NCBI RefSeq assembly: GCF_001984215.1
Contig: NZ_CP019420.1
Span: forward strand, 4,836,001 to 4,900,000
DNA: 64,000 bases
Source: Mycobacterium sp. MS1601
GTDB taxonomy: Bacteria > Actinomycetota > Actinomycetes > Mycobacteriales > Mycobacteriaceae
Direction: 5' to 3'
In this document: one piece after another, positions 54,432 to 62,624 of the stretch
Position numbering within the stretch: position 1 is the first letter of the stretch
How the letters are laid out: every line of letters begins with the position of its first letter
Position numbers and translations under genes: made by a program
The notes under the pieces: model-generated
What the model saw: only the letters and a program-made list of their open reading frames with translations
What the model was told of the DNA's origin: nothing
Database searches by the model: none

Positions 54432-55866
54432 GGCTCTTCGCAGTTGAGGGTGTAGTGCTGGTTGGCGCGTCGTTACCGGGATGAGGGTCGAGGTCTCTCG
54501 AAGATGAAGGTTCCTACACGCCTCATCCGAAAGACCTCGACTTGCCCAACGCTACCGGTTGGGCGGGCTTCGCCTGTGCTGACCTGACCAGTTTCTGCCG
54601 CCTCGACGACCTCGGGTTGGAGGTGACCGGCCAACAACTCGCCCCAGACCGTGCGGTGCTGGCATGCCGGGTCACCGACGACGACTCGTGGTGCCGCCGC
54701 TGCGGCGAGCAAGGTATCAGCCGCGACAGCGTGACCCGCGAACTGGCACACGAACCATTCGGGTGGCGGCCCACCACCTTGCTGATCACCCTCCGCCGCT
54801 ACCGCTGCGCCAGCTGTGCCCATGTGTGGCGTCAAGACCTCAGCAACGCCGCCGCACCGCGGGCCAAGCTGTCCCGTGGTGCGCTGCAGTGGGCGTTGAA
54901 AGCGATTGTCTGCCAACACCTGACCATCGCCCGCGTCGCCGAAGCCCTCGCGGTGTCGTGGAACACCGCCAACAACGCCGTCCTCGCCGAAGGTCAGCGA
55001 GTGCTGATCTCCGATCCGGCCCGCTTCGACAGCGTGCGCGTGCTCGGCGTCGACGAGCACGTGTGGCGGCACACCCGCCGCGGCGACAAGTACGTGACCG
55101 TCATCATCGACCTCACCCCGGTCCATGACCAGACCGGACCAGCCCGGCTGCTCGACATGATCGAAGGCCGCTCCAAGAGAGCATTTGCCGACTGGCTGGC
55201 CCAGCGCCCGCAGGACTGGCGTGACGGGGTGGAAGTTGTTGCCATGGATGGCTTCTCCGGGTTCAAGACCGCCACCGCCGAAGAGCTTCCAGCGGCGTCC
55301 ACGGTGATGGATCCTTTCCACGTGGTGCGGTTGGCCGGTAACGCTCTCGATGAGTGCCGCCGCCGTATCCAGGTGGCCACGTGTGGGCACCGCGGCCGTA
55401 AGTCCGACCCGCTCTATGCCTGCCGGCGCACCCTGCACACCGGCGCCGATCTGCTCACCGACCGCCAGAATGCCCGGCTGGCAGCCTTGTTCACCGGCGA
55501 CATTCATGTGGAGGTCGAAGCCACCTGGCGCATGTACCAACGCGCCGTGGCTGCCTACCGCGAACCCGACCGCACGAAAGGCCGCGCCATGATGACAGCG
55601 CTGATCACCACGCTGAGCGCCGGCGTTCCCACACCGCTGACCGAACTGATCACCCTCGGCCGCACACTGACCAAGCGGGCTGCCGACGTGCTGGCCTATT
55701 TCGACCGCCCCGGCACGAGCAACGGGCCGACCGAAGCGATCAACGGCCGTCTCGAACACCTCCGCGGATCGCCCTGGGCTTTCGCAACCTGACCCACTAC
55801 ATCGCCCGATCCCTGCTGGAAGCCGGCGGATTCAGACCCCAACTACACCGTCAATCATGAAGAGCC
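54432..55866 (+). mobile_element. ISL3-family insertion sequence with 8-bp target duplication
   Basis: The ends are imperfect inverted repeats starting GGCTCTTC (left 54432, right end 55866); the inner parts (GGGTGTAGT/CGGTGTAGT) align at the same distance. TGATTAGG flanks both sides (54424-54431 and 55867-55874), the 8-bp duplication expected for ISL3. The element is 1435 bp with one transposase gene. Confidence 0.9.
54542..55860 (+). pseudogene. ISL3-family transposase, frameshifted near the C-terminus
   Basis: From TTG. A zinc-ribbon-like N-terminus (WCRRCGEQG, YRCASCAHVWRQD), a helix-turn-helix and the DDE domain (LGVDEHVW, AMDGFSGF, VMDPFHVVRL, GPTEAINGRLEHLRG) are all present. At ~55768 the frame changes (read as SPWAFAT*); with one base restored it continues GFRNLTHYIARSLLE to the TGA at 55860. 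Loss of this short tail may or may not stop activity. Confidence 0.88.
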
Positions 55867-55881
55867 TGATTAGGGAGGTTC

Positions 55882-55932
55882 GGGTCTGCTGCACGAATAG
55901 GTCAAACTGTCACCTATCCGTGCAGCAGACCC
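55882..55932. repeat. long hairpin containing the right 29-bp repeat
   Basis: GGGTCTGCTGCACG...CGTGCAGCAGACCC is a perfect 14-bp stem extended by ATAGGT/ACCTAT after one mismatch, with a 9-nt loop. The right arm is the second copy of the 29-bp repeat at 48926. No T tract of length follows, so it is not an obvious terminator. Confidence 0.6.
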
Positions 55933-56044
55933 CTTCGATTAGCCGCGGTCGCCGATGAGCATAGTGCCGTCCTGGTCGAAACTCGGTGCGCTATGGCGGT
56001 GTTGGCGTGGTCGGGGGTCAGGGCGAGGTGGTGAACGTGGGGGG

Positions 56045-56995
56045 TTAGCGCGCTGCGTGTTCGAGAAGGTCGAGCAGGCCACCGTCGAAGTCGGTGGTGG
56101 TCGGGCTCAGGTAGTCAACTCGGGCTTCTGCGATGGCGGAAAGTTGGATCGGCGGAACGCCGAAATTCAGCTCCGCGTGGACAATTCGATCGATTCCCGC
56201 TCCAATCAGGGGCGTTATGGTCTCGGAAATGGAGTGCAGGTTTGCGCCGCGGATCTGTCCGCCGTGAACAATCATGTTGCGCTTCCGGTAGAGACGTGTG
56301 AACTCTCGGGCGAGTATTTCGGTGACGTTGGTTATCTCCTGTCGAGGGTTGCGCAGAGCAGGTCTAACACGTTGTAGGGCAAGGTTGTCCGTCGCATTGT
56401 TTAGTGCAAGTTCCGGTCTGGCGGAAGCTAGCTTCTGAAAGTACTTGGCCCGCTCAAGGTTGGTTGGGCATTCGGCGATTGCTGCAGCGGCGGCATCGTC
56501 GTTCTCCGCGCTGTATGTCTTTGCCAGCCAGGTGAATTCGGCTCTCATCAAGCTGGCGGCGATGATCAGTGAGAATCGCCGAGCGGCGACGATGTCATCG
56601 GTGTCCGCCGGTCCGACCAGCAGTGATTCTACGGCTGACCATCCGCTCATCACTGCGATGTGGGGTGCGGCGGTCTGGAGCGGTTCAACCAACGAGAGTG
56701 TATTTGCGAGGTAGTCCGCAGTTTTCAAGTCTTGCAGTCGGCCCAGACGTTCGAAGGACGTGAGGTTGATCATTCGGTTGGTCGATAGGGTAGGGAACCC
56801 GCTGTGCTTCTCCATCGACCACATCGTTGAGCAGATGCCGACGGAATTGCGGCTGCCGAGCTGAAACTTTGTCCTGACGTGAGCTATGACATCGCGGGCG
56901 GCTTCTGCTGCGGCGTTCACGTCATGGGCGCTAGACGGTATGGGTGACCGTCGGCGTTGAGCTGGGGGTTGCGGGCCGGGGCCCCACGCACCCAT
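56045..56995 (-). pseudogene. HEPN-like protein, probably truncated at its 5' end by IS110
   Basis: 316 aa as read from an ATG at 56995, but the first ~25 residues look like IS110 end sequence; the conserved part starts around IPSSAHDVNAAAEAARDVI. The C-terminal helical region carries RKRNMIVHGG, the R-x4-H motif of HEPN ribonucleases. It may be the C-terminal half of a larger defence protein. Without an upstream portion it is likely not functional. Confidence 0.5.
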
Positions 56996-57057
56996 GTTCG
57001 TGGGTTACCGAGTAGGAGTCGCCTGCCCGGTCTATCCGACAGTGGTGGGAGGCCCCG

Positions 57058-58149
57058 GTGTTTACAGAGCGTACGAGTGTTGGCCTGGACGTGCACGCAC
57101 GTTCAGTGGCGGCGGCGGCAATCGACAGTGACTCCGGGGAGGTGCGCCAGGCCCGGTTGACCCCTTCTTATGAGGACATTCGGTCGTGGATATCGGAGTT
57201 GCCGGGGCCGGTGGCGGTGGCCTATGAGGCGGGTCCGACCGGGTTTGGGTTGCAGCGAGCGTTGACCGACGCGGGGATCCGCTGTGAGGTCGTCGCGCCG
57301 TCGAAGCTGCAGAAGCCGGCCGGTGATCGAGTCAAGACCGATGCCCGCGACGCCCTGCATCTGTGCCGGTTGTTGCGTCTGGACGAGATCACCTCGGTGT
57401 CGATCCCGAGCGTGGCTCAGGAAGCGGCGCGTGACCTGGTGCGTGCCCGCGAGGACTGCCGTGGCGATCTGATGAGGGCCCGGCATCGGCTCTCGAAGCT
57501 GCTGTTGCGCCACGGCATCGTGTACTACGGCGGGGCGGCGTGGACCGGTGCCCATGATCAGTGGCTACGCACCGTCGCCGCGCCGCAGCTCAGTGCGCCG
57601 GCGACGCGGATGGCCTTCGACGCCGACTATGACCACGTGTTGACGATGCAGGCCCGGCGGCGGCGGCTGGACGCAGCGATCGAGGAGATGGCCGCCGATG
57701 GGGAATTCACCGCGATTGTGCGGCGGGTGTCATGTCTGCGGGGAGTGAACACCTTGACCGGGTTTGCGTTGGCAGTCGAGATTGGTGATTGGAACAGGTT
57801 CACCGGCAACACTATCGGCTCTTTCGTTGGGTTGGTGCCTTCGGAGTTTTCGTCGGGTTCCTCGCGGGTTCAGGGCCCGATCACCAAGACCGGCAACACT
57901 CATGTCCGGCGGCTGTTGGTCGAGGCGGCGTGGCATCACAAGCCGCGATATCACGTGGGTGCGGTGATGCGGTCGCGGTGGGATCGGGCTTCTGCGGCGG
58001 CCCGCGCTCGTGGGGACGAGGGCAACCGCCGCCTGCATGGCAGGTGGGTGAGCTTCCTGGAACGACGCAAGCGACCTGTGACAGCCAATGTCGCGGTCGC
58101 GCGTGAACTGGCCGGCTGGTGCTGGTCGCTGGCTGTCATGGACGACTGA
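57058..58149 (+). CDS. IS110-family transposase
   Basis: 363 aa from GTG. The RuvC-like DEDD residues are in SVGLDVHARS, AYEAGPTG and VKTDARDALHL. The C-terminal transposase_20 domain has SCLRGVNTLTGFALAVEIGDW and the serine region GSSRVQGPITKTGNTHVRRLL. The gene is intact. IS110 elements have no terminal inverted repeats, so I cannot fix the ends; the flanking ~100-300 bp may encode a bridge RNA. Confidence 0.92.
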   Translation: MFTERTSVGLDVHARSVAAAAIDSDSGEVRQARLTPSYEDIRSWISELPGPVAVAYEAGPTGFGLQRALTDAGIRCEVVAPSKLQKPAGDRVKTDARDALHLCRLLRLDEITSVSIPSVAQEAARDLVRAREDCRGDLMRARHRLSKLLLRHGIVYYGGAAWTGAHDQWLRTVAAPQLSAPATRMAFDADYDHVLTMQARRRRLDAAIEEMAADGEFTAIVRRVSCLRGVNTLTGFALAVEIGDWNRFTGNTIGSFVGLVPSEFSSGSSRVQGPITKTGNTHVRRLLVEAAWHHKPRYHVGAVMRSRWDRASAAARARGDEGNRRLHGRWVSFLERRKRPVTANVAVARELAGWCWSLAVMDD

Positions 58150-58519
58150 CCGCCACCTAATCTGCTTCCTCACGAGGTCGGTGGTGGCAAGCGCGTGGAT
58201 CGACCCGCGACACACCTATGAGCAGCCCTCTGCGGCGACGCTCGATGCTAGACACGCGGATGCGATCCAGCCGAAACACCGTCCTGCGGTAGCCAATCCG
58301 CGTATATCAGTCTGACCGCGCGTCGCCAACGACACGCTCACCACACAGACTCGCTAAGGAAGCAACGAGGCGCCGTCGGGGTAGCTCCCCGGCGGCGCCT
58401 CACCCTGCCCCTTGACAAAGTTCTCTACATATCAGTTTGTACCAGGAAAGAACCTTGGTGTCGTACTGATTTCGCGTCTGGAGCGTGGGCGCGCTTCCAC
58501 GCAGCCGTTTCACTTGATG
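58150..58519. other. non-coding segment downstream of IS110
   Basis: No gene supported. It ends in a strong hairpin (58367-58401) described separately and the 3' end of the minus-strand gene. Confidence 0.4.
58367..58401. terminator. GC-rich hairpin
   Basis: GAGGCGCCG-T-CGGGG, loop TAGCT, CCCCG-G-CGGCGCCTC: a 14-bp stem with one T-G wobble. It is preceded by AAGGAAGCA, as is the terminator at 59225. There is no T tract. Confidence 0.5.
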
Positions 58520-59179
58520 TCAGCCATCCACGGGCAGTACTTGAGGTGATGTCGAACGGGGGTTCTTGTCCACTGGGACACAGAAGGTGTAAATCTTCTC
58601 AGGGGCCTTGAGTCGCCGGTCTGCCTCCCTGAGCAGATCGCTGGGCGTCACGATTTGGTCCTTGGACTGAACATCGCGAAGCCAACTGTAGAGGCTGTTC
58701 TTGTGCATGCCTGCACCGAGAATATGGCCTGTGATACGTCGCGCCGCACCTTCGGTGTCGACAGGTCGGTTGGGCGGCGGATTATCAAGCGCTTGAGCCC
58801 AGTTTGGGAGGTAGGCCGCGTTCATCTCTTCAAGATGGTGGCGGAGCGCGATCCAGGCGTGACTCGTCTCGTCTGTGTCCGGTTTGATCTCCTTCGCTAC
58901 TGCTTCGATGCACTTCCCGAAGTCTGCGATTCCGTGATCAGTTCGGAGCGCACTCATCAAATGTTTGCGCCGTTCGGCGATGGCGAGTTCGCGCGCACCT
59001 GGGCGGGCGCTGTCCAGAAGGAACTCTTGCGCTAACTCCATCGTCCCGCCACGCCACAATCGGCGATGCCATGGTGCTTGGGTCGATGCAATCTCCATGA
59101 CGCGGTCTATGAAGCCGGCCAGCTTCGAGGTCTCGACGATGGGCACTCGTGGTACGCTACAGATGTAAATGGGCTTCAT
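58520..59179 (-). CDS. unknown accessory protein
   Basis: 219 aa from the ATG before KPIYICSVPRVPIVETSKLAG; a TTG at 59218 would add 13 residues. No motif is recognised. The protein is helical and charged (KHLMSALRTDHGIADFGKCIEAVAKEI, SDLLREADRRLKAPEKIYTF). The start codon lies within a long near-palindrome, which could control translation. It is flanked by two GC-rich hairpins, so it may be an autonomous cargo gene. Confidence 0.55.
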   Translation of the reverse strand: MKPIYICSVPRVPIVETSKLAGFIDRVMEIASTQAPWHRRLWRGGTMELAQEFLLDSARPGARELAIAERRKHLMSALRTDHGIADFGKCIEAVAKEIKPDTDETSHAWIALRHHLEEMNAAYLPNWAQALDNPPPNRPVDTEGAARRITGHILGAGMHKNSLYSWLRDVQSKDQIVTPSDLLREADRRLKAPEKIYTFCVPVDKNPRSTSPQVLPVDG

Positions 59180-59208
59180 CGACGCGCGTGCGCGTCCATA
59201 AGCCCATT
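59168..59208. promoter_or_regulatory. near-palindrome over the start codon
   Basis: Outer arms AATGGGCTT (59168) and AAGCCCATT (59200) and inner arms GACGCGC (59181) and GCGCGTC (59190). The ATG at 59179 of the minus-strand gene is between the left outer and inner arms. Confidence 0.45.
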
Positions 59209-59224
59209 CTTCCTTCAAGGAAGC

Positions 59225-59258
59225 AGGCGCCCCGCTGACATGGTGGGGCGCCTCTTTT
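59225..59258 (+). terminator. Rho-independent terminator
   Basis: AGGCGCCCC / GGGGCGCCT, a perfect 9-bp stem with an 11-nt loop followed by CTTTT on the plus strand. Confidence 0.7.
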
Positions 59259-59396
59259 GTTCGTCGGTCTCTAATTCAACCACCTTTGTTCCTGCGCCGG
59301 TGCAGTCGATCGACCAGCTCGGCGGCGGGGGATGGGTGGGCGAGTCCCCGATATCAGGTCCACCCGGAATTAGAGTCGGGTTTGTTTGATCCAGAT

Positions 59397-59770
59397 TCAG
59401 TTGATCTCGCAGGCCACCGGGGTGTGGGTGCACCTGCAGTCCGCAGCGTACTCGGCCGGCGTCCGGTAGCCCAGCGATGAGTGCCGGTGTCGGTGGTTGT
59501 GTTCCTCCTTGAAGTCGCCGATCACGACCCGGGCCTCGAGCAGGGTGTTCCAGTGGTTGCGGTTGAGGCACTCCTTCCGCAGTCGGTTGTTGAACGATTC
59601 GATATGCCCGTTGTTCCACAGCGTCCCCGGCGAACACCTTCTTCAGCTCCGCGACGAGCAGCTCGGCGGTGATCGAGCGTTCCACGATGTTCAGCATTGA
59701 CGTCCTCGTGTGTTCGTCGACCATCGACGCCATCTTGATACCAGTAAAGAAAGTTCTCACATCGCAGGTC
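59397..59770 (-). pseudogene. IS3-family transposase remnant
   Basis: Two pieces of an IS3-type rve domain in different frames: KMASMVDEHTRTSMLNIVERS...LLVAELKKVFAG, then, after an internal deletion, WNNGHIESFNNRLRKECLNR and HSSLGYRTPAEYAADC, ending VACEIN. Neither the DDE core nor the OrfA part is complete. Confidence 0.8.
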
Positions 59771-60080
59771 GGCGACGGTCGGTTGGCTGTTGGTCCAGCC
59801 TGCCGCTCGCGGCGTCTCGATGCGGCGAGGAGCGAGGGCAGCTGCGCTTCGTCGTGATGCCAGAGCTGTGGTGGCCTGCGACTTGGTTCCGGCGTCGGTC
59901 GTGGGTGCATGTGCGCGTGGCGGCGGACGGAGGGCGAAGCGCAGGGAGCGGCGCGGACGGGAGCGCCAGCGGACGGGAGCAGAGCGAGCGTAGCGAAGCC
60001 TGCAGGTAGCCGCCGTTCCTCGCAGATCCTGGCCTCCAGGGTCTACGTCATAAGCTGCGAGGGGGCTGCGTCATGGTGCT
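59771..60080. other. non-coding, border of the conjugative-element segment
   Basis: No gene supported; purine-rich runs near 59920-59990 look like decayed sequence. Confidence 0.35.
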
Positions 60081-60638
60081 GTGGCTCGTAAGCTGGCGGC
60101 TGTGAGCGGGGTTCTGACGCAGCGTGCACGGCGCGAGACCGAGACGCGGCTGGCTGAGCAGCCGCGGCGGTTGGCGCATGTCCGGGGCGTCGCGGCGACT
60201 GCCGAGCGGTTGAGTCGGCGTTTCGATCCCCAGACAGCGGACTGTCTGGTCGCAGCGGCGTGGCTGCACGATATCGGTTACGCATCGTCGGTGCGCCGGA
60301 CCGGGTTTCATCCGCTCGATGGAGCGGAGTACGTGCGATCGGCCGGCTTCGGGGAGCTGGCCGCCTCCTTGGTGGCCTTTCATACCGGAGCGCACGCGGA
60401 GGCTGCCGAGCGGGGCTTGTCAGGTTTATCCGCGTTCAGTGATCCGCCCAGCGATGTCCTTGATGTGCTGACTTTTTGCGATCTGACGACCGGACCTGAC
60501 GGAGCGCCGATATCACCGCGCGATCGGTTACGCGACGTGCTGGCGCGTTATGGATCCGAGGACCCGGTGCACCGGGCGGTCGACGCGGGCCGCGACGAAT
60601 TGTTGGCGGCCGTCCGGCGAGTTCGCGACTGGCTATAA
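60081..60638 (+). CDS. HD-domain protein
   Basis: 185 aa from GTG; GTG at 60102 is possible. HD motifs: His in RLAHVRGVAA, His-Asp in AAWLHDIGY, His in GFHPLDGAEYV and VAFHTGA, Asp in FCDLTTGPD. A metal-dependent phosphohydrolase of unknown substrate, common on AICE-type islands. Convergent with the NUDIX gene, 10 bp apart. Confidence 0.82.
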   Translation: MARKLAAVSGVLTQRARRETETRLAEQPRRLAHVRGVAATAERLSRRFDPQTADCLVAAAWLHDIGYASSVRRTGFHPLDGAEYVRSAGFGELAASLVAFHTGAHAEAAERGLSGLSAFSDPPSDVLDVLTFCDLTTGPDGAPISPRDRLRDVLARYGSEDPVHRAVDAGRDELLAAVRRVRDWL

Positions 60639-60648
60639 ACCCAGCCGG

Positions 60649-61116
60649 TTAGCCGAGGTAGGGGCCGTCGCGGTGTTGCAGGTAGTGCTCGATGCGCAGC
60701 CTCATCGACGGATGCATATCCAGGTTAGGGATCCCGTCGGGTGCAGTCCAGGCGATGTCCGTGCTTTCGTGGTCGATGGCAAGGGTGCCGCCGAGCACCG
60801 TGGTGGTGAACAGGAGCGAGAATTGCTGGCGGACTTCGCCATCGGTGAACGCGACCACGTGGCGGGGATTGGTGTAGACACCGACCAGACCCGTGACTTT
60901 GACGTCAAGCCCGGTTTCCTCTTTGACTTCCCGCACGGCGGTGTCGGCGATAGTTTCGCCGATGTCGTGGCCGCCGCCCGGTAGCGCCCACAGGGTGTTG
61001 TCGCGGCGTTTGATGAGCAGAATGCGACCGTGTTCGTCGGTGACGATGGCCGAGGCCGACGGAACGACACTGTTGGGCGCCGGGGCGTTGGGGTCGTTGT
61101 AGTGGTCGGTGCGCAT
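60649..61116 (-). CDS. NUDIX hydrolase (Pif-like position)
   Basis: 155 aa. The Nudix box is complete: GGGHDIGETIADTAVREVKEETGLDV (Gx5Ex7REUxEExGU). The start is the ATG before RTDHYNDPNAP. In the Streptomyces element pSAM2 a Nudix-domain protein (Pif) prevents transfer between cells that already carry the element; the gene's place here next to the regulator suggests the same job, by analogy. It is downstream of, and probably co-transcribed with, the XRE gene (5 bp gap). Confidence 0.85.
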   Translation of the reverse strand: MRTDHYNDPNAPAPNSVVPSASAIVTDEHGRILLIKRRDNTLWALPGGGHDIGETIADTAVREVKEETGLDVKVTGLVGVYTNPRHVVAFTDGEVRQQFSLLFTTTVLGGTLAIDHESTDIAWTAPDGIPNLDMHPSMRLRIEHYLQHRDGPYLG

Positions 61117-61121
61117 CGGGG

Positions 61122-61922
61122 TCAGCCTTTCGCGGTCAGCGGTCTGGCGTGGTCCCAGACCTGGGTGAAAGCGTCTTCAAGGGTGACCCAGAGCCGTGGC
61201 TCGTGGTGACGTGACAGAACCAGCACAGGGTTGTTGCGCCCGGCTGAGCCGTAGATGTGGAAGTTGACGATCATGGCGTCATCGACCCGAAAGATCGACG
61301 TGTAGAGCGCGGTGTCGTGGGTGCGGATGTCCAGCCCCGGGGTGCCGGCGTGAGGGGCGAGCAGTTCCACGGACGTGCGGCAGCGGGCGATGACGGCCTC
61401 GCCGATCCCTTCCTCCTCGCCGCGCAGGATCGTGGTGGGGGTGTCGGGGTCCCCGACGAGAAACCGCACCGTCACACCGCGGGCGGCGGCGGCGAGCAGG
61501 GTGTCGAGGAATCCGTCGAGGGTGTCGAACAGGAACGTGGCCGCCAAGACGAGGATGTCGATGCCGGTGGTGGCGTCGGCGAAATGCTGCTGCCACATGG
61601 TGATGGGTAGCTGGGTGCGGCTGGCATACAGGGTCGCGGTGAACGGCCCACCCGCAGACGCTGTTGCCACTGCGCTCGCGGTGGAGGGTGGGTACTGGTT
61701 GGGCCACAGGTCATGCGGGGTGCAGTCGAGCACCTCGCTGGCTCTGTGGGCGTTGTGTTCGCGAATTCTGTAGTCGCTATCGGCCAGCCAGCGTCGCACC
61801 GACTTGATATCGACACCCACCGCGGTGGCGAACCGCTGCGAGGACAGACCTTTGGCGTGTAGCCGCTGCACGAGGCGATCGTTGGGAGTGATGGCGGCCT
61901 CGGTGCCGTCCTGCTCGTCCAT
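61122..61922 (-). CDS. XRE-type regulator with PLD-like/DUF5919 C-terminus
   Basis: 266 aa from the ATG before DEQDGTEAAITPND; a start 5 codons upstream is possible, and the longer frame is not. An HTH lies at ~20-45 (LSSQRFATAVGVDIKSVRRWLAD). The C-terminal domain (DILVLAATFLFDTLDGFLDTLLAAAARGVTVRFLVGDPDTP) resembles PLD-fold domains that lack HKD residues. It probably controls the element's divergent transfer operon through the heptamer array in between. Confidence 0.78.
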   Translation of the reverse strand: MDEQDGTEAAITPNDRLVQRLHAKGLSSQRFATAVGVDIKSVRRWLADSDYRIREHNAHRASEVLDCTPHDLWPNQYPPSTASAVATASAGGPFTATLYASRTQLPITMWQQHFADATTGIDILVLAATFLFDTLDGFLDTLLAAAARGVTVRFLVGDPDTPTTILRGEEEGIGEAVIARCRTSVELLAPHAGTPGLDIRTHDTALYTSIFRVDDAMIVNFHIYGSAGRNNPVLVLSRHHEPRLWVTLEDAFTQVWDHARPLTAKG

Positions 61923-62026
61923 CGTGTCAGCGCACATCTTCCCGTGTCGTCCGTATCCATCCTTCAGCGCGTGGTGTCTAGTTTGCCATGCGACTGCCGC
62001 CACCCGGCGGCGATAGTGCCGGTGTG

Positions 62027-62108
62027 ATGTCCGTGGGTATGTCCGGGCCGTGTCCGAAATGCCCGGGGATGTGTCGGAAATGTCGGCATATGTCTCTCGC
62101 AACGTCCG
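62027..62108. promoter_or_regulatory. phased heptamer array, candidate operator
   Basis: Seven copies of NYGTCNN of the type ATGTCCG/GTGTCGG start at 62027, 62039, 62050, 62071, 62080, 62090 and 62102. Spacings of 9-12 and 21 bp keep them on roughly one face of the helix. They are between the XRE gene and the transfer genes. Confidence 0.5.
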
Positions 62109-62176
62109 TGAAGTCCAAGTGAACTGAGTCCAGCGCCGGACCGGCGTCAACAGATCACGAAAGGACCAGTAGGACA

Positions 62177-62521
62177 ATGCGTTTGAGAATCGATACGTCT
62201 GGGACTCGTTTTATCGTCACCCGCGCTCCTGAGCCACGGCTGAACTTCGAAACCGGCGCCCCGAAAGTCGACACCGCCACCGGGATGCCGATGTACGCCA
62301 CCCAGGTCCTCGCGCTGGATGACTCCGGCGGCGAAGTGCTCAATGTCACTGTGGCAGGAGACCCCAAAGTAACAGTCACGCAGTCTGTTTCGGTAGTTGG
62401 TCTGGTGGCCATCCCGTGGGCCCAAGGCGATCGCAGCGGGGTGGCGTTCCGTGCTGATGCCCTCACCGCCGCCACCGCCAGTGGTGCTGCGCCGAGTGAG
62501 CAGACACGCCCGCAGAAGTAA
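62177..62521 (+). CDS. conserved small AICE-type protein
   Basis: 114 aa from ATG with AGGA 4 bp upstream. Pattern MRLRIDTSGTRFIVTRAPEP...VLNVTVAGDPKV...GLVAIPWAQGDRSGVAFRAD is that of a conserved protein placed upstream of the translocase in actinobacterial integrative elements. Function is unknown; small, beta-rich, cytosolic. Confidence 0.75.
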   Translation: MRLRIDTSGTRFIVTRAPEPRLNFETGAPKVDTATGMPMYATQVLALDDSGGEVLNVTVAGDPKVTVTQSVSVVGLVAIPWAQGDRSGVAFRADALTAATASGAAPSEQTRPQK

Positions 62522-62533
62522 CAACCCCCAAGC

Positions 62534-62574
62534 GGGTGTGGGGTGCGGTGAGCAGATCATCGCACCCCACACCC
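62534..62574 (+). terminator. strong hairpin between two element genes
   Basis: GGGTGTGGGGTGCG / CGCACCCCACACCC, a perfect 14-bp stem with a 13-nt loop; no T tract. It may attenuate transcription into the translocase gene. Confidence 0.6.
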
Positions 62575-62624
62575 CGACACCCCGGGCATTGCTGTTGACC
62601 ACACGCTCACGGAGGGCATCTCTC

